Source: Bacillota bacterium (GTDB lineage: Bacteria; Bacillota; Clostridia; Lachnospirales; Lachnospiraceae). From it: a stretch of DNA of 64,000 nt. The stretch covers positions 62,001-126,000 of the forward strand of contig JAEXOU010000006.1 in assembly GCA_023439125.1 (NCBI GenBank), written 5' to 3'. Every line of letters begins with the position of its first letter. Position 1 is the stretch's first letter. Both the position numbers and the translations under genes were made by a program. Below the pieces are notes generated by a model. That model saw only the letters and a list, made by a program, of their open reading frames with translations, was not told the DNA's origin and ran no database searches. Shown one piece after another: positions 34,054 to 42,747 of this stretch.

Positions 34054-37000
34054 ATGAATATGAATGGGGTTCATGCATATGATGCCAATGTTATAAAGGA
34101 TTATCAGTTTGTGGCTCAGTGCAATTCTGGTGCAACCTATGAAGTAGGTCAGGAACTAGAAGGGATAATTTCCAATGTTTCAGATCAGATTTCCATCAAC
34201 TTTAGTGGGAAGGAAGTTAAGGTTCCTTCATCAGCCGTGAAAGACGCCAAGGAAGGCGAAACGAGAACGTTTCAGATAATGGATATATCGAAAAATGGTA
34301 TTGTACTAAAGGAAGTTGGGAGTGCTAAGGAGCAAGGAGAGACAACAGCAAAGAAAGGTCTTTGGTGTACGCAGGTTGATGTAGATACAAGCGCATTGAT
34401 TAGCAATGAGAAAGAACCAAAAGAGGAAGAGGATGCTAGCTTGGATAAGATTAGCAATCAGTTAAGTGCTTCCGATTATGAAAGATTAAGTCAAGAAGGA
34501 ATCTCATTGGAATCTTATGAATTAGAGCGATTGGAACGAGCACTAGAACGAGTAAAAGCACAAAGAAATGAAAAAAGTGCACAGCTAGAGCTACAAGTTG
34601 AAAAATTGAATCAAGATGTGGAATCGGCACGGAAAATAGCAAAATCAAATATATCGAATGACCCAGTAATACAAAAGATTGTAGAGGAGCTAATGAGTTC
34701 GAATATACCAATCACGCAAGAGAATATACTGCGGATGACAAAGGCAATGAGTATGCTTGAAGCAGTTTCCCGTATGAGTGAATCTACATCTAGTTACTTA
34801 ATTAGAAATGAATTGCCACCAACGATTGAGAATATTTATAAAGCCGTTTATTCCAGTGAGTTTCATCCAATCGTGAGCAGAGAAGAAACGTACAATCAAT
34901 TAAAAGATTCCATTGAATCCATTATTAAAACTGCGAATATTGAAAATAAAGAAGAAGCAAGATCGATTTCCAAATGGCTTTTAAATTCTGATTTACCGAT
35001 AACGACCGATAACATAATTTATAAAAAAAGCTTAGATGTAATAAAGAATAGAATAAATTCTGATGTAGTATTACAAAATGCAGTAGAAGAATTAAGACGT
35101 GGGAATCGTCCGGAAAGTGCAAATGTCTTACGTAATTCAAAGGCAGATTTTGAAGAGCTTGTGAAGTCAATCGATTCCATTCAAGATGTTACAATTGCAA
35201 AGGCAGTAGAGAAGCAATCAGGGGAAATTTCAAATATAAGTATACATTCATTATTGCAGTTGCAGAAACAGTCAGATTTGAGTGTCTTAGAAACTTCAAC
35301 AAGTCAGGAATCTGAACTATTAGCGATTACAGTGATGCGTCAGCTAGAGGAAATTCGATTAAAATTATCGTATGAGGCCTCATGGAATCTTTCAAATAAG
35401 GGGATTAAGGTAGAAACAGAGAATTTATCCAAAGTAGTGGAAGAGTTAAGGAAATTAGAGACCGAGTATTATCAAAATCTCATGAAGGAGGTATCCGAAG
35501 GAACACCTTCCGAAGTATCTTTACTTCAAGCAACATGGGAAGCTGTAGACAGTATCAAGCAAACGAGTGCATACATTCTTTCAGATACATTTTCTATAAG
35601 ACATTCGATATCATTAGCTGAATTTAATGAAGTAGCAATAAATAGTCAGACACGATATCAGCATGCAGAAGCTTCGTATGAAGCACTTATGACAGCACCT
35701 AGACGTGATATGGGAGATTCTATTCAAAAAGCATTTGCAAGTGTTGATTCACAGTTAAATCAACTTGGGCTTGATTTAACAAATAGCAATCAGAGAGCGA
35801 TTCGTATTCTAGGATATAACAATATGGAGTTGACGGTTGAGAATGTGGTTGCTATGAAAGCATACGATGCTAAAGTAAATGATCTTCTTACGAATTTATC
35901 TCCAAGTATTACTGCGACTATGATAAAGGATGGTGTAAACCCACTCCACATACCAATAGATGAACTAAATGAGATTACACATTTCTATCGTAACCAGCTA
36001 GGTGACCGTGATGAAGTAAAATATAGTGAGTTTTTGGTAGAATTAGAGTCCAATAAAGAGATTACACCGAAGGAAAGAGAAGCTTACATTGGTATTTATC
36101 GCTTGCTACATCAGATTGAGGCGAGTGATGGTGCTGCAATTGGAGCTTTATCAAAGTCAGGAAAGGAACTTACACTTAGTAATCTGCTAACGGAGGTTCG
36201 TACACGTAGACGAGGAGAAATCAACGTTACAATCAACGATGAGGCAGAGATAAAAACTTCCACTGGATACAATAATTCAATCACAGATTCTATCAATAAT
36301 TATTATAGTGAGTTGACGGATTATAATAAGTCGATTGTTCGCAGTATAAACGATGAGATAAATCCTACCATATTATCTGAACTAACAAAACAACAGAGTA
36401 TGGATATAAATGATATCCCATTAGAGCAAGTAAAAGAAGCATTTCAAGAAAAATTACCTTCCCATATAAAACAGCATGTAAGAGAGCGAATCGAAGACAT
36501 TCAGGAGCTAGCTAAAGAAGGTAAAGAATACATTTCTTTTCTAAATTCTTATGAAGAAGTTGACAATATCAGAAATATTGAGGCTGCAAAGTATAGTATT
36601 GAAAATAATGCAGGTATATATGAACAGGTGATCTCAAAGCTTAAGACAGAGGAAAAAGATAAGATTAAAAGGGAATCAGAGAAGTTTACGAAAGTACTTG
36701 ATTCTAAAGAGATGCTACAGGAAGAATTCCATAATTATTCCAAGGAACTAACAGATTCATTAAAAACTTCCATTTGGGAGGATGGTATACCAAGCGAGGA
36801 AGTTAAGGATATCAATAAAATGTGTAATATGTTAAGGCTGAACGCAAACTTATCTCAGAAGGAGTATTACAACATTCCTGTTGCTATGGATGACTCGATC
36901 ATTAACATGAATCTTACAGTGATTCATAATTCGGAATCAAAAGGCCGAATCAGAATTCAACTACCACTAGAAGGAGTCGGCAACGTAACAGTACAAGCAT

Positions 37001-37290
37001 CCATTGATAATCATGAATTTAAAGGTTACATAACTTCTAATCTAGCAAATGGAGCCCATATTCTAAGTCAGAGAAGTGAAGAGTTGATATCCAAGCTGCA
37101 AGAGAGCGGATTTAAAGTGATACAATTGAATTATGGAAATGAGAATATCAGTGCTGAAAGATTTATCTTTTCGACAGGGAATATTTATAAACAAGTACAA
37201 AGCGAAGTTACCAATAAAGCAGAGGCATCTACAAATGAGCTTTATGTGGCATCAAGAGTAATAGTGGAGCAATTAACAAAACATTCATAA
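34054..37290 (+). CDS. Large flagellar-cluster protein, DUF6240-like with FliK-like C-terminus
   Basis: 1,078-aa cytoplasmic, mostly helical protein. Residues ~20-95 form a small beta domain (EGIISNVSDQISINFSGKEV). The middle carries repeated units of the kind 'xxLPxTxENIxxxxx' (SNIPITQENILRM, NELPPTIENIYKA, SDLPITTDNIIYK, NMELTVENVVAMK). The last ~110 residues (IRIQLPLEGVGNVTVQASI, then RSEELISKLQESGFKVIQL) resemble the FliK hook-length-control C-terminal domain. From memory the repeat part matches DUF6240 of Lachnospiraceae. ATG 34054 follows GAGAGTG; GTG 34039 is an alternative. It ends 22 bases before flagellin, so it is probably co-transcribed. Role in hook or export control is an inference. 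Confidence 0.75.
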   Translation: MNMNGVHAYDANVIKDYQFVAQCNSGATYEVGQELEGIISNVSDQISINFSGKEVKVPSSAVKDAKEGETRTFQIMDISKNGIVLKEVGSAKEQGETTAKKGLWCTQVDVDTSALISNEKEPKEEEDASLDKISNQLSASDYERLSQEGISLESYELERLERALERVKAQRNEKSAQLELQVEKLNQDVESARKIAKSNISNDPVIQKIVEELMSSNIPITQENILRMTKAMSMLEAVSRMSESTSSYLIRNELPPTIENIYKAVYSSEFHPIVSREETYNQLKDSIESIIKTANIENKEEARSISKWLLNSDLPITTDNIIYKKSLDVIKNRINSDVVLQNAVEELRRGNRPESANVLRNSKADFEELVKSIDSIQDVTIAKAVEKQSGEISNISIHSLLQLQKQSDLSVLETSTSQESELLAITVMRQLEEIRLKLSYEASWNLSNKGIKVETENLSKVVEELRKLETEYYQNLMKEVSEGTPSEVSLLQATWEAVDSIKQTSAYILSDTFSIRHSISLAEFNEVAINSQTRYQHAEASYEALMTAPRRDMGDSIQKAFASVDSQLNQLGLDLTNSNQRAIRILGYNNMELTVENVVAMKAYDAKVNDLLTNLSPSITATMIKDGVNPLHIPIDELNEITHFYRNQLGDRDEVKYSEFLVELESNKEITPKEREAYIGIYRLLHQIEASDGAAIGALSKSGKELTLSNLLTEVRTRRRGEINVTINDEAEIKTSTGYNNSITDSINNYYSELTDYNKSIVRSINDEINPTILSELTKQQSMDINDIPLEQVKEAFQEKLPSHIKQHVRERIEDIQELAKEGKEYISFLNSYEEVDNIRNIEAAKYSIENNAGIYEQVISKLKTEEKDKIKRESEKFTKVLDSKEMLQEEFHNYSKELTDSLKTSIWEDGIPSEEVKDINKMCNMLRLNANLSQKEYYNIPVAMDDSIINMNLTVIHNSESKGRIRIQLPLEGVGNVTVQASIDNHEFKGYITSNLANGAHILSQRSEELISKLQESGFKVIQLNYGNENISAERFIFSTGNIYKQVQSEVTNKAEASTNELYVASRVIVEQLTKHS

Positions 37291-37312
37291 GAAGGGATCA
37301 TGGTGAAGAAAA

Positions 37313-38809
37313 TTGAGAATAAATCATAATATATCAGCATTAAAGGGAAATAATCAGTTAAAAATTACGAATAATGCATTGGACAATAGTTTGGAGAGAC
37401 TGTCTTCTGGATTTCGCATCAATAAAGCAGCAGATGATGCAGCAGGAATGGCAATTTCAAAAAAGATGAGAACTCAGATTAACGGGCTTGATCAAGCATC
37501 CCGAAATGCATCGGATGGAATTTCTGTCATTCAGACTGCAGAAGGTGCGTTGAATGAAGTGGGTGCAATGCTACAGAGAATGAGAGAACTATCAGTTCAG
37601 GCAGCAAATGGTACTAATACAGCACAAGATCGTGCTGCAATTCAGCAAGAAATCAATGAATTAAATAGTGAAATTAATCGTATCTCAACAGATACAGAGT
37701 TTAATACAAAAGGCCTTTTGAATGGAACGGTGGATTGTCAGTCCTACTCGAACTCTAGTATGATTAAATTAATCTCCCTATCTGATAATGTTGTAGCAAC
37801 AGATTATCATATGACAATTACACGAGATGCAAGACAGGCCGTGTTAGCAGGTATTCAGATGCCAGACCCAGATGAAACAATACAGCCAGGTATCAATGGT
37901 ACAATTAATATCAATGGAATTGAAATTAAAGTATCCGAAGGACAAACAATATCTGAGATTTTTGAAGATATGAGAAATAAATGCGATAGTATGAATATTA
38001 CCGTATTTGCTGGTACACCTGGGGGAACTAATCCAGACTATGCAGGATATGAACAAGTAGAACTTGGAGATGGAGAGATTATTCTTATGTCTCAAGCATA
38101 CGGTTCGAATCAAAATATCGAAATACATTGTGATAATCAAGAATTATGTGATTTATTTGGCATTTCTTCAGATGGAGCTAAGGCCAATGGTGTAGATGCG
38201 ATAGTATCCTTAGGGGAAAACTTCTCATATACAGCAACAGCCTCTGCAAAAGGAGATATTATTACAGTAACTGATAGCAATGGCTTCGAGATGAAGTTTC
38301 AAGCAACTCCAGGTGCTGCTAATACATCATTTACGGATGCAACTGCAGATGGGGCAGAAGCTAGTATCTCTGATGGAGCGGAAATGGATGTGAGCACAAC
38401 TGTTTTGAATGCAGGTCCAATGGATTTGCAAATTGGAGCAAATGAAGGTCAAACAATGATTGTACGTATTCCACGTATTGATTCTGTAACATTAGGAACT
38501 AATGTGGTGAATGTGTGTACACAAGATGGTGCAGAAGAAGCAATTACAATCCTCGATAAAGCAGTTACAATGGTAACTCAGACAAGAGCAAATTTAGGTG
38601 CATATCAAAACCGCTTGGATCATGCAATTGCAAATCTTGATGTTTGTTCGGAAAATATTACAGAGGCTCTCTCCCGTATTGAGGATGTTGATATGGCTGC
38701 AGAAATGTCAACCTATACACAAAAGAGTGTACTAGCACAAGCAGGTACTGCGATGCTAGCACAAGCGAATGAGCGCCCTCAGACAATTCTTACATTATTA
38801 CAAGGCTAG
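37313..38809 (+). CDS. fliC: Flagellin
   Basis: 498-aa filament protein exported by the flagellar type III system. The N-terminal D0/D1 region (MRINHNISALKGNNQLKIT, RLSSGFRINKAADDAAGMAI, GISVIQTAEGALNEVGAML) and the C-terminal RIEDVDMAAEMSTYTQKSVL plus QANERPQTILTLLQG are classical. About 265 residues of variable D2/D3-like sequence lie between. The start is TTG 37313: an ATG 13 bases earlier hits a stop, and the mature flagellin N-terminus fits the TTG exactly. The ribosome site is weak, so expression may depend on read-through from the upstream gene. FliS follows after 22 bases. Confidence 0.95.
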   Translation: MRINHNISALKGNNQLKITNNALDNSLERLSSGFRINKAADDAAGMAISKKMRTQINGLDQASRNASDGISVIQTAEGALNEVGAMLQRMRELSVQAANGTNTAQDRAAIQQEINELNSEINRISTDTEFNTKGLLNGTVDCQSYSNSSMIKLISLSDNVVATDYHMTITRDARQAVLAGIQMPDPDETIQPGINGTININGIEIKVSEGQTISEIFEDMRNKCDSMNITVFAGTPGGTNPDYAGYEQVELGDGEIILMSQAYGSNQNIEIHCDNQELCDLFGISSDGAKANGVDAIVSLGENFSYTATASAKGDIITVTDSNGFEMKFQATPGAANTSFTDATADGAEASISDGAEMDVSTTVLNAGPMDLQIGANEGQTMIVRIPRIDSVTLGTNVVNVCTQDGAEEAITILDKAVTMVTQTRANLGAYQNRLDHAIANLDVCSENITEALSRIEDVDMAAEMSTYTQKSVLAQAGTAMLAQANERPQTILTLLQG

Positions 38810-38831
38810 AGACTAGTGGGAGGAAGATGCA

Positions 38832-39311
38832 ATGGTTAAAGATAAGCTTCAAGAATTTACGATAAGAATTACGCAAGCAAATCGTAGCGAGCTAATTGTA
38901 ATTATGTATGATATTATGAAAGCAGATATTAGTTATGCAAAAAAACTTCTAAGTCAGGGAGATGTTGTGCAGTACCAGAGGGAGTGCCGACATGCTCAAA
39001 AGGTACTAAATGAGTTAATGGCAGCTCTTGATTATCATTATGCAATGGCTTATGATCTACTTAGTTTATATTCGTATATGAATAAACGGATTGTTGCCGC
39101 TTGTATGAAAAAAGATAGCTTAATATTAGAGGATGTAGATTGTATCTTGGATAAGTTAAAAAGTGCATTTGAAGAAGTTAGTAAGCAGGATCCAACAGGG
39201 CCAGTCATGAGCAATACACAGCAGGTTTATGCCGGATTAACTTATGGCAGAGGTACATTAAATGAATCTGCGGTTGGATATCATGATGCCAATCGAGGAT
39301 TTATGGCTTAA
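38832..39311 (+). CDS. fliS: Flagellar chaperone FliS-like protein
   Basis: 159-aa helical protein. ITQANRSELIVIMYDIMKAD is the FliS helix that grips the flagellin C-terminus, followed by helices with ECRHAQKVLNELMAALDYHYAM and the RIVAACMKKD turn. It keeps flagellin soluble before export. The C-terminal ~25 residues (YAGLTYGRGTLNESAVGYHD) are longer than in typical 125-aa FliS. GTGGGAGGAAGATGC precedes the ATG. Position directly after flagellin supports the call. A weak hairpin ACAATC/GATTGT (39321-39341) and a stronger one at 39379 follow. Confidence 0.85.
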   Translation: MVKDKLQEFTIRITQANRSELIVIMYDIMKADISYAKKLLSQGDVVQYQRECRHAQKVLNELMAALDYHYAMAYDLLSLYSYMNKRIVAACMKKDSLILEDVDCILDKLKSAFEEVSKQDPTGPVMSNTQQVYAGLTYGRGTLNESAVGYHDANRGFMA

Positions 39312-39378
39312 TACTTTAAGACAATCAGTTACAACGATTGTTTTTGGAGATTATTAAACAATAATTATGTATGATTGC

Positions 39379-39426
39379 AACCTTCTGGTGCTTGTCTATG
39401 AGACTGGCACTAGGAGGTTTTTAATT
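39379..39426 (+). terminator. Terminator of the flagellin-fliS transcript
   Basis: 13-bp stem AACCTTCTGGTGC / GCACTAGGAGGTT (two G-U pairs) followed by TTTT. It separates the flagellar genes from the transporter genes. Confidence 0.75.
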
Positions 39427-39499
39427 CTTTCTTCTTTCCAATATGCATGATATAATAAGGGTTAAACAATTGTTACAACGAAAGATATTAGGGGGGGCA

Positions 39500-40282
39500 A
39501 TGAAAGCATTCAAAGTATGGTTGAATAAATATCAATATAAAATAATAGCAGGAGTGTTTTGGATTATCTTATGGCAAGCACTAAGCTTATATATAGATAA
39601 TAAGATTTTCTTAGCATCTCCAATCAATGTACTCAAAAGCCTATTTTCATTATGTCAAACAAAGGATTTTTGGCTTACGATTGCAAGTACTTCTATTAAA
39701 ATAGCTAGTGGTTTTTTTCTAGCAGTAATATGTGGTATCACTTTATCAGTTGTAGTCTATCGCTATATACTATTAAAAGAGATTACAACAGTATTTATGC
39801 AGACAATAAAGTCAATTCCTGTAGCTTCTTTTGTGATTTTAGCACTTCTTTGGGTTGAAGCTAAAAACTTATCACTGTTAATCTCTTTTTTAATGGTATT
39901 GCCAATTATTTATACGAATGTTATGAAAGGAATTCAAGCAACTGATCTTTCTTTACTTCAGATGGCAAAGGTCTTTCGCATCCCTAAGTTAAGAAAGGTT
40001 CGATACATATATTTACCAGCAGTAACACCATATTTCGTATCTGCGTGTTCTGTTGGATTGGGATTTTGCTGGAAATCGGGAATAGCAGCAGAAGTAATCT
40101 CATTAGCAAGATATTCGATAGGAAGGCGCTTATATGAGGCAAAGCTGTATTTAAGCACGGAAGAACTGTTTGCCTGGACAATTGTAATAGTTATTGTAAG
40201 TGCTCTATTTGAGAAGCTTGTTATGATTATGATTCGTTCTTTTAGTAGAAATATAACGAGGAGTTTTAGAAGGAGTTCGTAA
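39500..40282 (+). CDS. NitT/TauT-type ABC transporter permease
   Basis: 260-aa inner-membrane protein with about six helices. It has the BPD permease EAA-like loop QMAKVFRIPKLRKVRYIYLPAV and a start resembling SsuC/TauC (IILWQALSLYIDNKIFLASP). I chose ATG 39500 behind AGGGGGGGCA; the frame extends 19 codons upstream without a ribosome site. A TATAAT at 39451-39456 may be its -10. The ATPase gene starts at the very next base after its stop. The binding protein is not adjacent; the lipoprotein at 30716 is the plausible partner. Confidence 0.9.
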   Translation: MKAFKVWLNKYQYKIIAGVFWIILWQALSLYIDNKIFLASPINVLKSLFSLCQTKDFWLTIASTSIKIASGFFLAVICGITLSVVVYRYILLKEITTVFMQTIKSIPVASFVILALLWVEAKNLSLLISFLMVLPIIYTNVMKGIQATDLSLLQMAKVFRIPKLRKVRYIYLPAVTPYFVSACSVGLGFCWKSGIAAEVISLARYSIGRRLYEAKLYLSTEELFAWTIVIVIVSALFEKLVMIMIRSFSRNITRSFRRSS

Positions 40283-40864
40283 ATGAGTTGGGATATTAAT
40301 CTTCAAGGAATTAAAAAGAAGTTTGGAGAAAAGGTAGTTCTAGATTCTTTCAGTGCTACTTTTCCTGAGGGAAAAACAACATGTATTATGGGCCCATCTG
40401 GTTCGGGAAAGACAACATTACTAAATATTATACTTGGTTTAGAGAAACCAAATAGTGGAATAATAAAGGGATTGGATAAAAGAACATGTGCTGCAGTATT
40501 TCAAGAAGATCGACTATGCGATGAATTTGATGCAATTACGAATGTAATGATAGCAGTTCCTTCTAGGGTCTCAGTGAAGCAAATTATAGAAGAATTTAAC
40601 AAGGTATCCCTAATGGATTATGAAAATAAACCAGTGAGCAAATTAAGTGGAGGAATGAAACGACGTGTTGCAATTGTTCGGGCAGTTCTTGCAGAAAGTG
40701 ATATTTTAGTATTGGATGAACCACTAAAAGGTTTTGATGCGAATCTCAAAAGAAATGTAATGACTTATATAAAGGATGCTATTAAAGGAAAGACAACAAT
40801 CATTGTAACACATGATAAGGAGGAGGCTGTATTTTTGGGGGATCATTTAGTTGAATTAATGTAG
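40283..40864 (+). CDS. NitT/TauT-type ABC transporter ATP-binding protein
   Basis: 193-aa ATPase, short for the family (usually ~250 aa): Walker A GPSGSGKT, Q-loop FQEDRLCD, signature LSGGMKRRV, Walker B ILVLDEPLKGFD and H-loop THDKEEA are all intact. The FQEDRL form of the Q-loop is typical of SsuB/TauB-like subunits. It ends right after the H-loop and lacks the C-terminal extension. It starts at the base following the permease stop, so translation is coupled. A substrate-binding partner is proposed at 30716. Confidence 0.9.
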   Translation: MSWDINLQGIKKKFGEKVVLDSFSATFPEGKTTCIMGPSGSGKTTLLNIILGLEKPNSGIIKGLDKRTCAAVFQEDRLCDEFDAITNVMIAVPSRVSVKQIIEEFNKVSLMDYENKPVSKLSGGMKRRVAIVRAVLAESDILVLDEPLKGFDANLKRNVMTYIKDAIKGKTTIIVTHDKEEAVFLGDHLVELM

Positions 40865-40944
40865 CTATATTTTTATCTTTGTTGTATTTGTCAGGTGAGT
40901 TTGGTACAATATTCCATGTTATTTAATTTATTTAGGAGGTTGAG

Positions 40945-41730
40945 ATGAGAAAGAAGACATTATCATTCATATTAACTACAATATTAACCATGTCATTGTT
41001 TGCGGGGTGTGGAAAAGAGGAGAAATCCAATGTTGATAATACCCCAACAGTTACAGTAACAGTCGAACCATCGACAGAACCAACAGCTGACCCAGATAAT
41101 ACAGAGGAAGTAGAACCAACAATAGAAGCGGAGGATACTTTTTCAACAGATGTAATTGAAAAGGCAGGAGTTGTTGATGGAGTTTCATATAGTAATAGCT
41201 TAATAGGATTTTCTTTATCTGTACCAGAAACATGGTTATTATATGGAACAGAGGAGACATTTGACCTATTAGCAGAGACGATGGATAGTGATGCTGACAC
41301 ATTAAAAACTCAGTTAAAGGAACAAGGAAGTACCTATTTTTGCTATGGTTCTGACACTCAATTGAGCGAAAATGGTGTACCAGAAAACATGATGATACAA
41401 GCATCGAATATGAAATTATATGCAGGGTTGGGAATTGAGCCAATCATTGAATCCATATCTGCACTTGTCACTAGTGAGTTCAACGCTATGGGTGCTACAT
41501 GTGAAATTACGGATCCAGTAAAGAAAACAGTAAATGGGCAGGATATCTATCTTGTTTCTTCAAAAGCTACATTTAACATTACTTCAGGTGATACTACTAC
41601 AGAGGAGATAGTTAACCAAGAGTATATATACTTTGATCGAGATAATGTACTAATATCTATAATAATATCAACACAATCCAATGATAGTCCAAGTATGAGT
41701 ACAATTATTGATTCCTTAAGCTTTCAATAA
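40945..41730 (+). CDS. Hypothetical lipoprotein
   Basis: 261-aa lipoprotein with signal peptide MRKKTLSFILTTILTMSLFA and lipobox FAGC (Cys22). A Thr/Glu/Pro-rich spacer runs to about residue 75, similar in style to that of the binding lipoprotein at 30716. The globular part (SYSNSLIGFSLSVPETWLLY to STIIDSLSFQ) has the beta-rich pattern of PsbP/DUF1795-like surface lipoproteins ('igFslsvPe.W'). AGGAGGTTGAG precedes the ATG. It is a single gene; its function is unknown. Confidence 0.8.
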   Translation: MRKKTLSFILTTILTMSLFAGCGKEEKSNVDNTPTVTVTVEPSTEPTADPDNTEEVEPTIEAEDTFSTDVIEKAGVVDGVSYSNSLIGFSLSVPETWLLYGTEETFDLLAETMDSDADTLKTQLKEQGSTYFCYGSDTQLSENGVPENMMIQASNMKLYAGLGIEPIIESISALVTSEFNAMGATCEITDPVKKTVNGQDIYLVSSKATFNITSGDTTTEEIVNQEYIYFDRDNVLISIIISTQSNDSPSMSTIIDSLSFQ

Positions 41731-41814
41731 TTAACACTTTTCAATCACTTCAACTCGTGCTATGATAGGAAAAACATAATACATGAGTGGATTGAAATAT
41801 TGGAGGAAAAATAG

Positions 41815-42561
41815 ATGCATATCACATTAACTGGCAATTTGGGAAGTGGAAAATCGACAATTTGTAAAATTCTAGATGAAAAGTACAAATTCGAAATATA
41901 TTCGACTGGTAAAGTACAGCGTAAGTTGGCAGAGGATTTAGGAATCAGTGTTCTTGAGATGAATCAACTTATGTGTTCTGATCATAAGTATGATAAGATG
42001 ATAGACGATACAACTGCAAAAATCTCTAGAGAAAATCCTGATAAGGCAATTGTGTTTGATTCCCGTCTTGCTTGGAATTTTGTTGAAAAATCATTTAAAG
42101 TATTCTTATCAGTAAGCTTAGATGTTGCTGCTAATCGAGTGTATGGAGATAATCGTGGTGAAGTTGAGAAGTATGTCTCTGTTGAGGATGCAAAACAACA
42201 GTTAAAATTGCGTGCGGAAACAGAGGATCAAAGATATAAGGACATCTATGGGTTGGATTATTTTAATTTTAATAATTATAATCTAGTTTTAGATAGCACG
42301 TATTGTACACCAAGTATATTAGCCAAGGTTATGTTAGAAGAGGCAAAGAAATCAAACGGATTTACGAGTAAAATATTAATGTCTCCGAAACGACTTGGGA
42401 TTGTAGATGCAGTAATATCTGAAAATCCAGAGCAGTTTTTCCTTGAAGGTAATGTGGTAATTACTAAAACAGAGGATGACTATCAAGTAGTCGAAGGACT
42501 AGATGTTGTCCAAAAGGCAGCAGCCCTTGGAATCCCATTTGTGTCTATAAAATTAAAATAG
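41815..42561 (+). CDS. Cytidylate-kinase-like P-loop protein with extra C-terminal domain
   Basis: 248-aa protein. Residues 1-180 are of the cytidylate kinase-like family: Walker A GNLGSGKST (7-15), IYSTGKVQRKLA, DSRLAW-FVEKSFKVFLSVS with LID-like RAETEDQRYKDIYG. The last ~65 residues (VDAVISENPEQFFLEGNVVI, then VVEGLDVVQKAAALGIPFV) look like an added ParB/sulfiredoxin-type fold, which I have not seen joined to this kinase. TGGAGGAAAAATAG precedes the ATG. It is a single gene. The substrate could be CMP or another nucleotide; the C-terminal call is an inference from pattern only. Confidence 0.75.
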   Translation: MHITLTGNLGSGKSTICKILDEKYKFEIYSTGKVQRKLAEDLGISVLEMNQLMCSDHKYDKMIDDTTAKISRENPDKAIVFDSRLAWNFVEKSFKVFLSVSLDVAANRVYGDNRGEVEKYVSVEDAKQQLKLRAETEDQRYKDIYGLDYFNFNNYNLVLDSTYCTPSILAKVMLEEAKKSNGFTSKILMSPKRLGIVDAVISENPEQFFLEGNVVITKTEDDYQVVEGLDVVQKAAALGIPFVSIKLK

Positions 42562-42626
42562 GTAGTTTTCATCCTTTGTTTCATGTTTCGAAGTTCATTA
42601 TACAAAAAATAACAGTCGTTAAAAAG

Positions 42627-42677
42627 TCAGATATTATCTATGGTTGTAGGTTTACCATATGTTGTATCTGATTTTTT
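42627..42677 (+). terminator. Terminator after the kinase-like gene
   Basis: TCAGATA (42627-42633) pairs with TATCTGA (42665-42671), followed by six T. An inner ATGGT/ACCAT pair lengthens the stem. Confidence 0.65.
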
Positions 42678-42747
42678 AGCATATAAGCATTTGTTCTACA
42701 AACAATATTTATCAAACTTTACATCATAAGTTAGATGAGGTGGTTGC

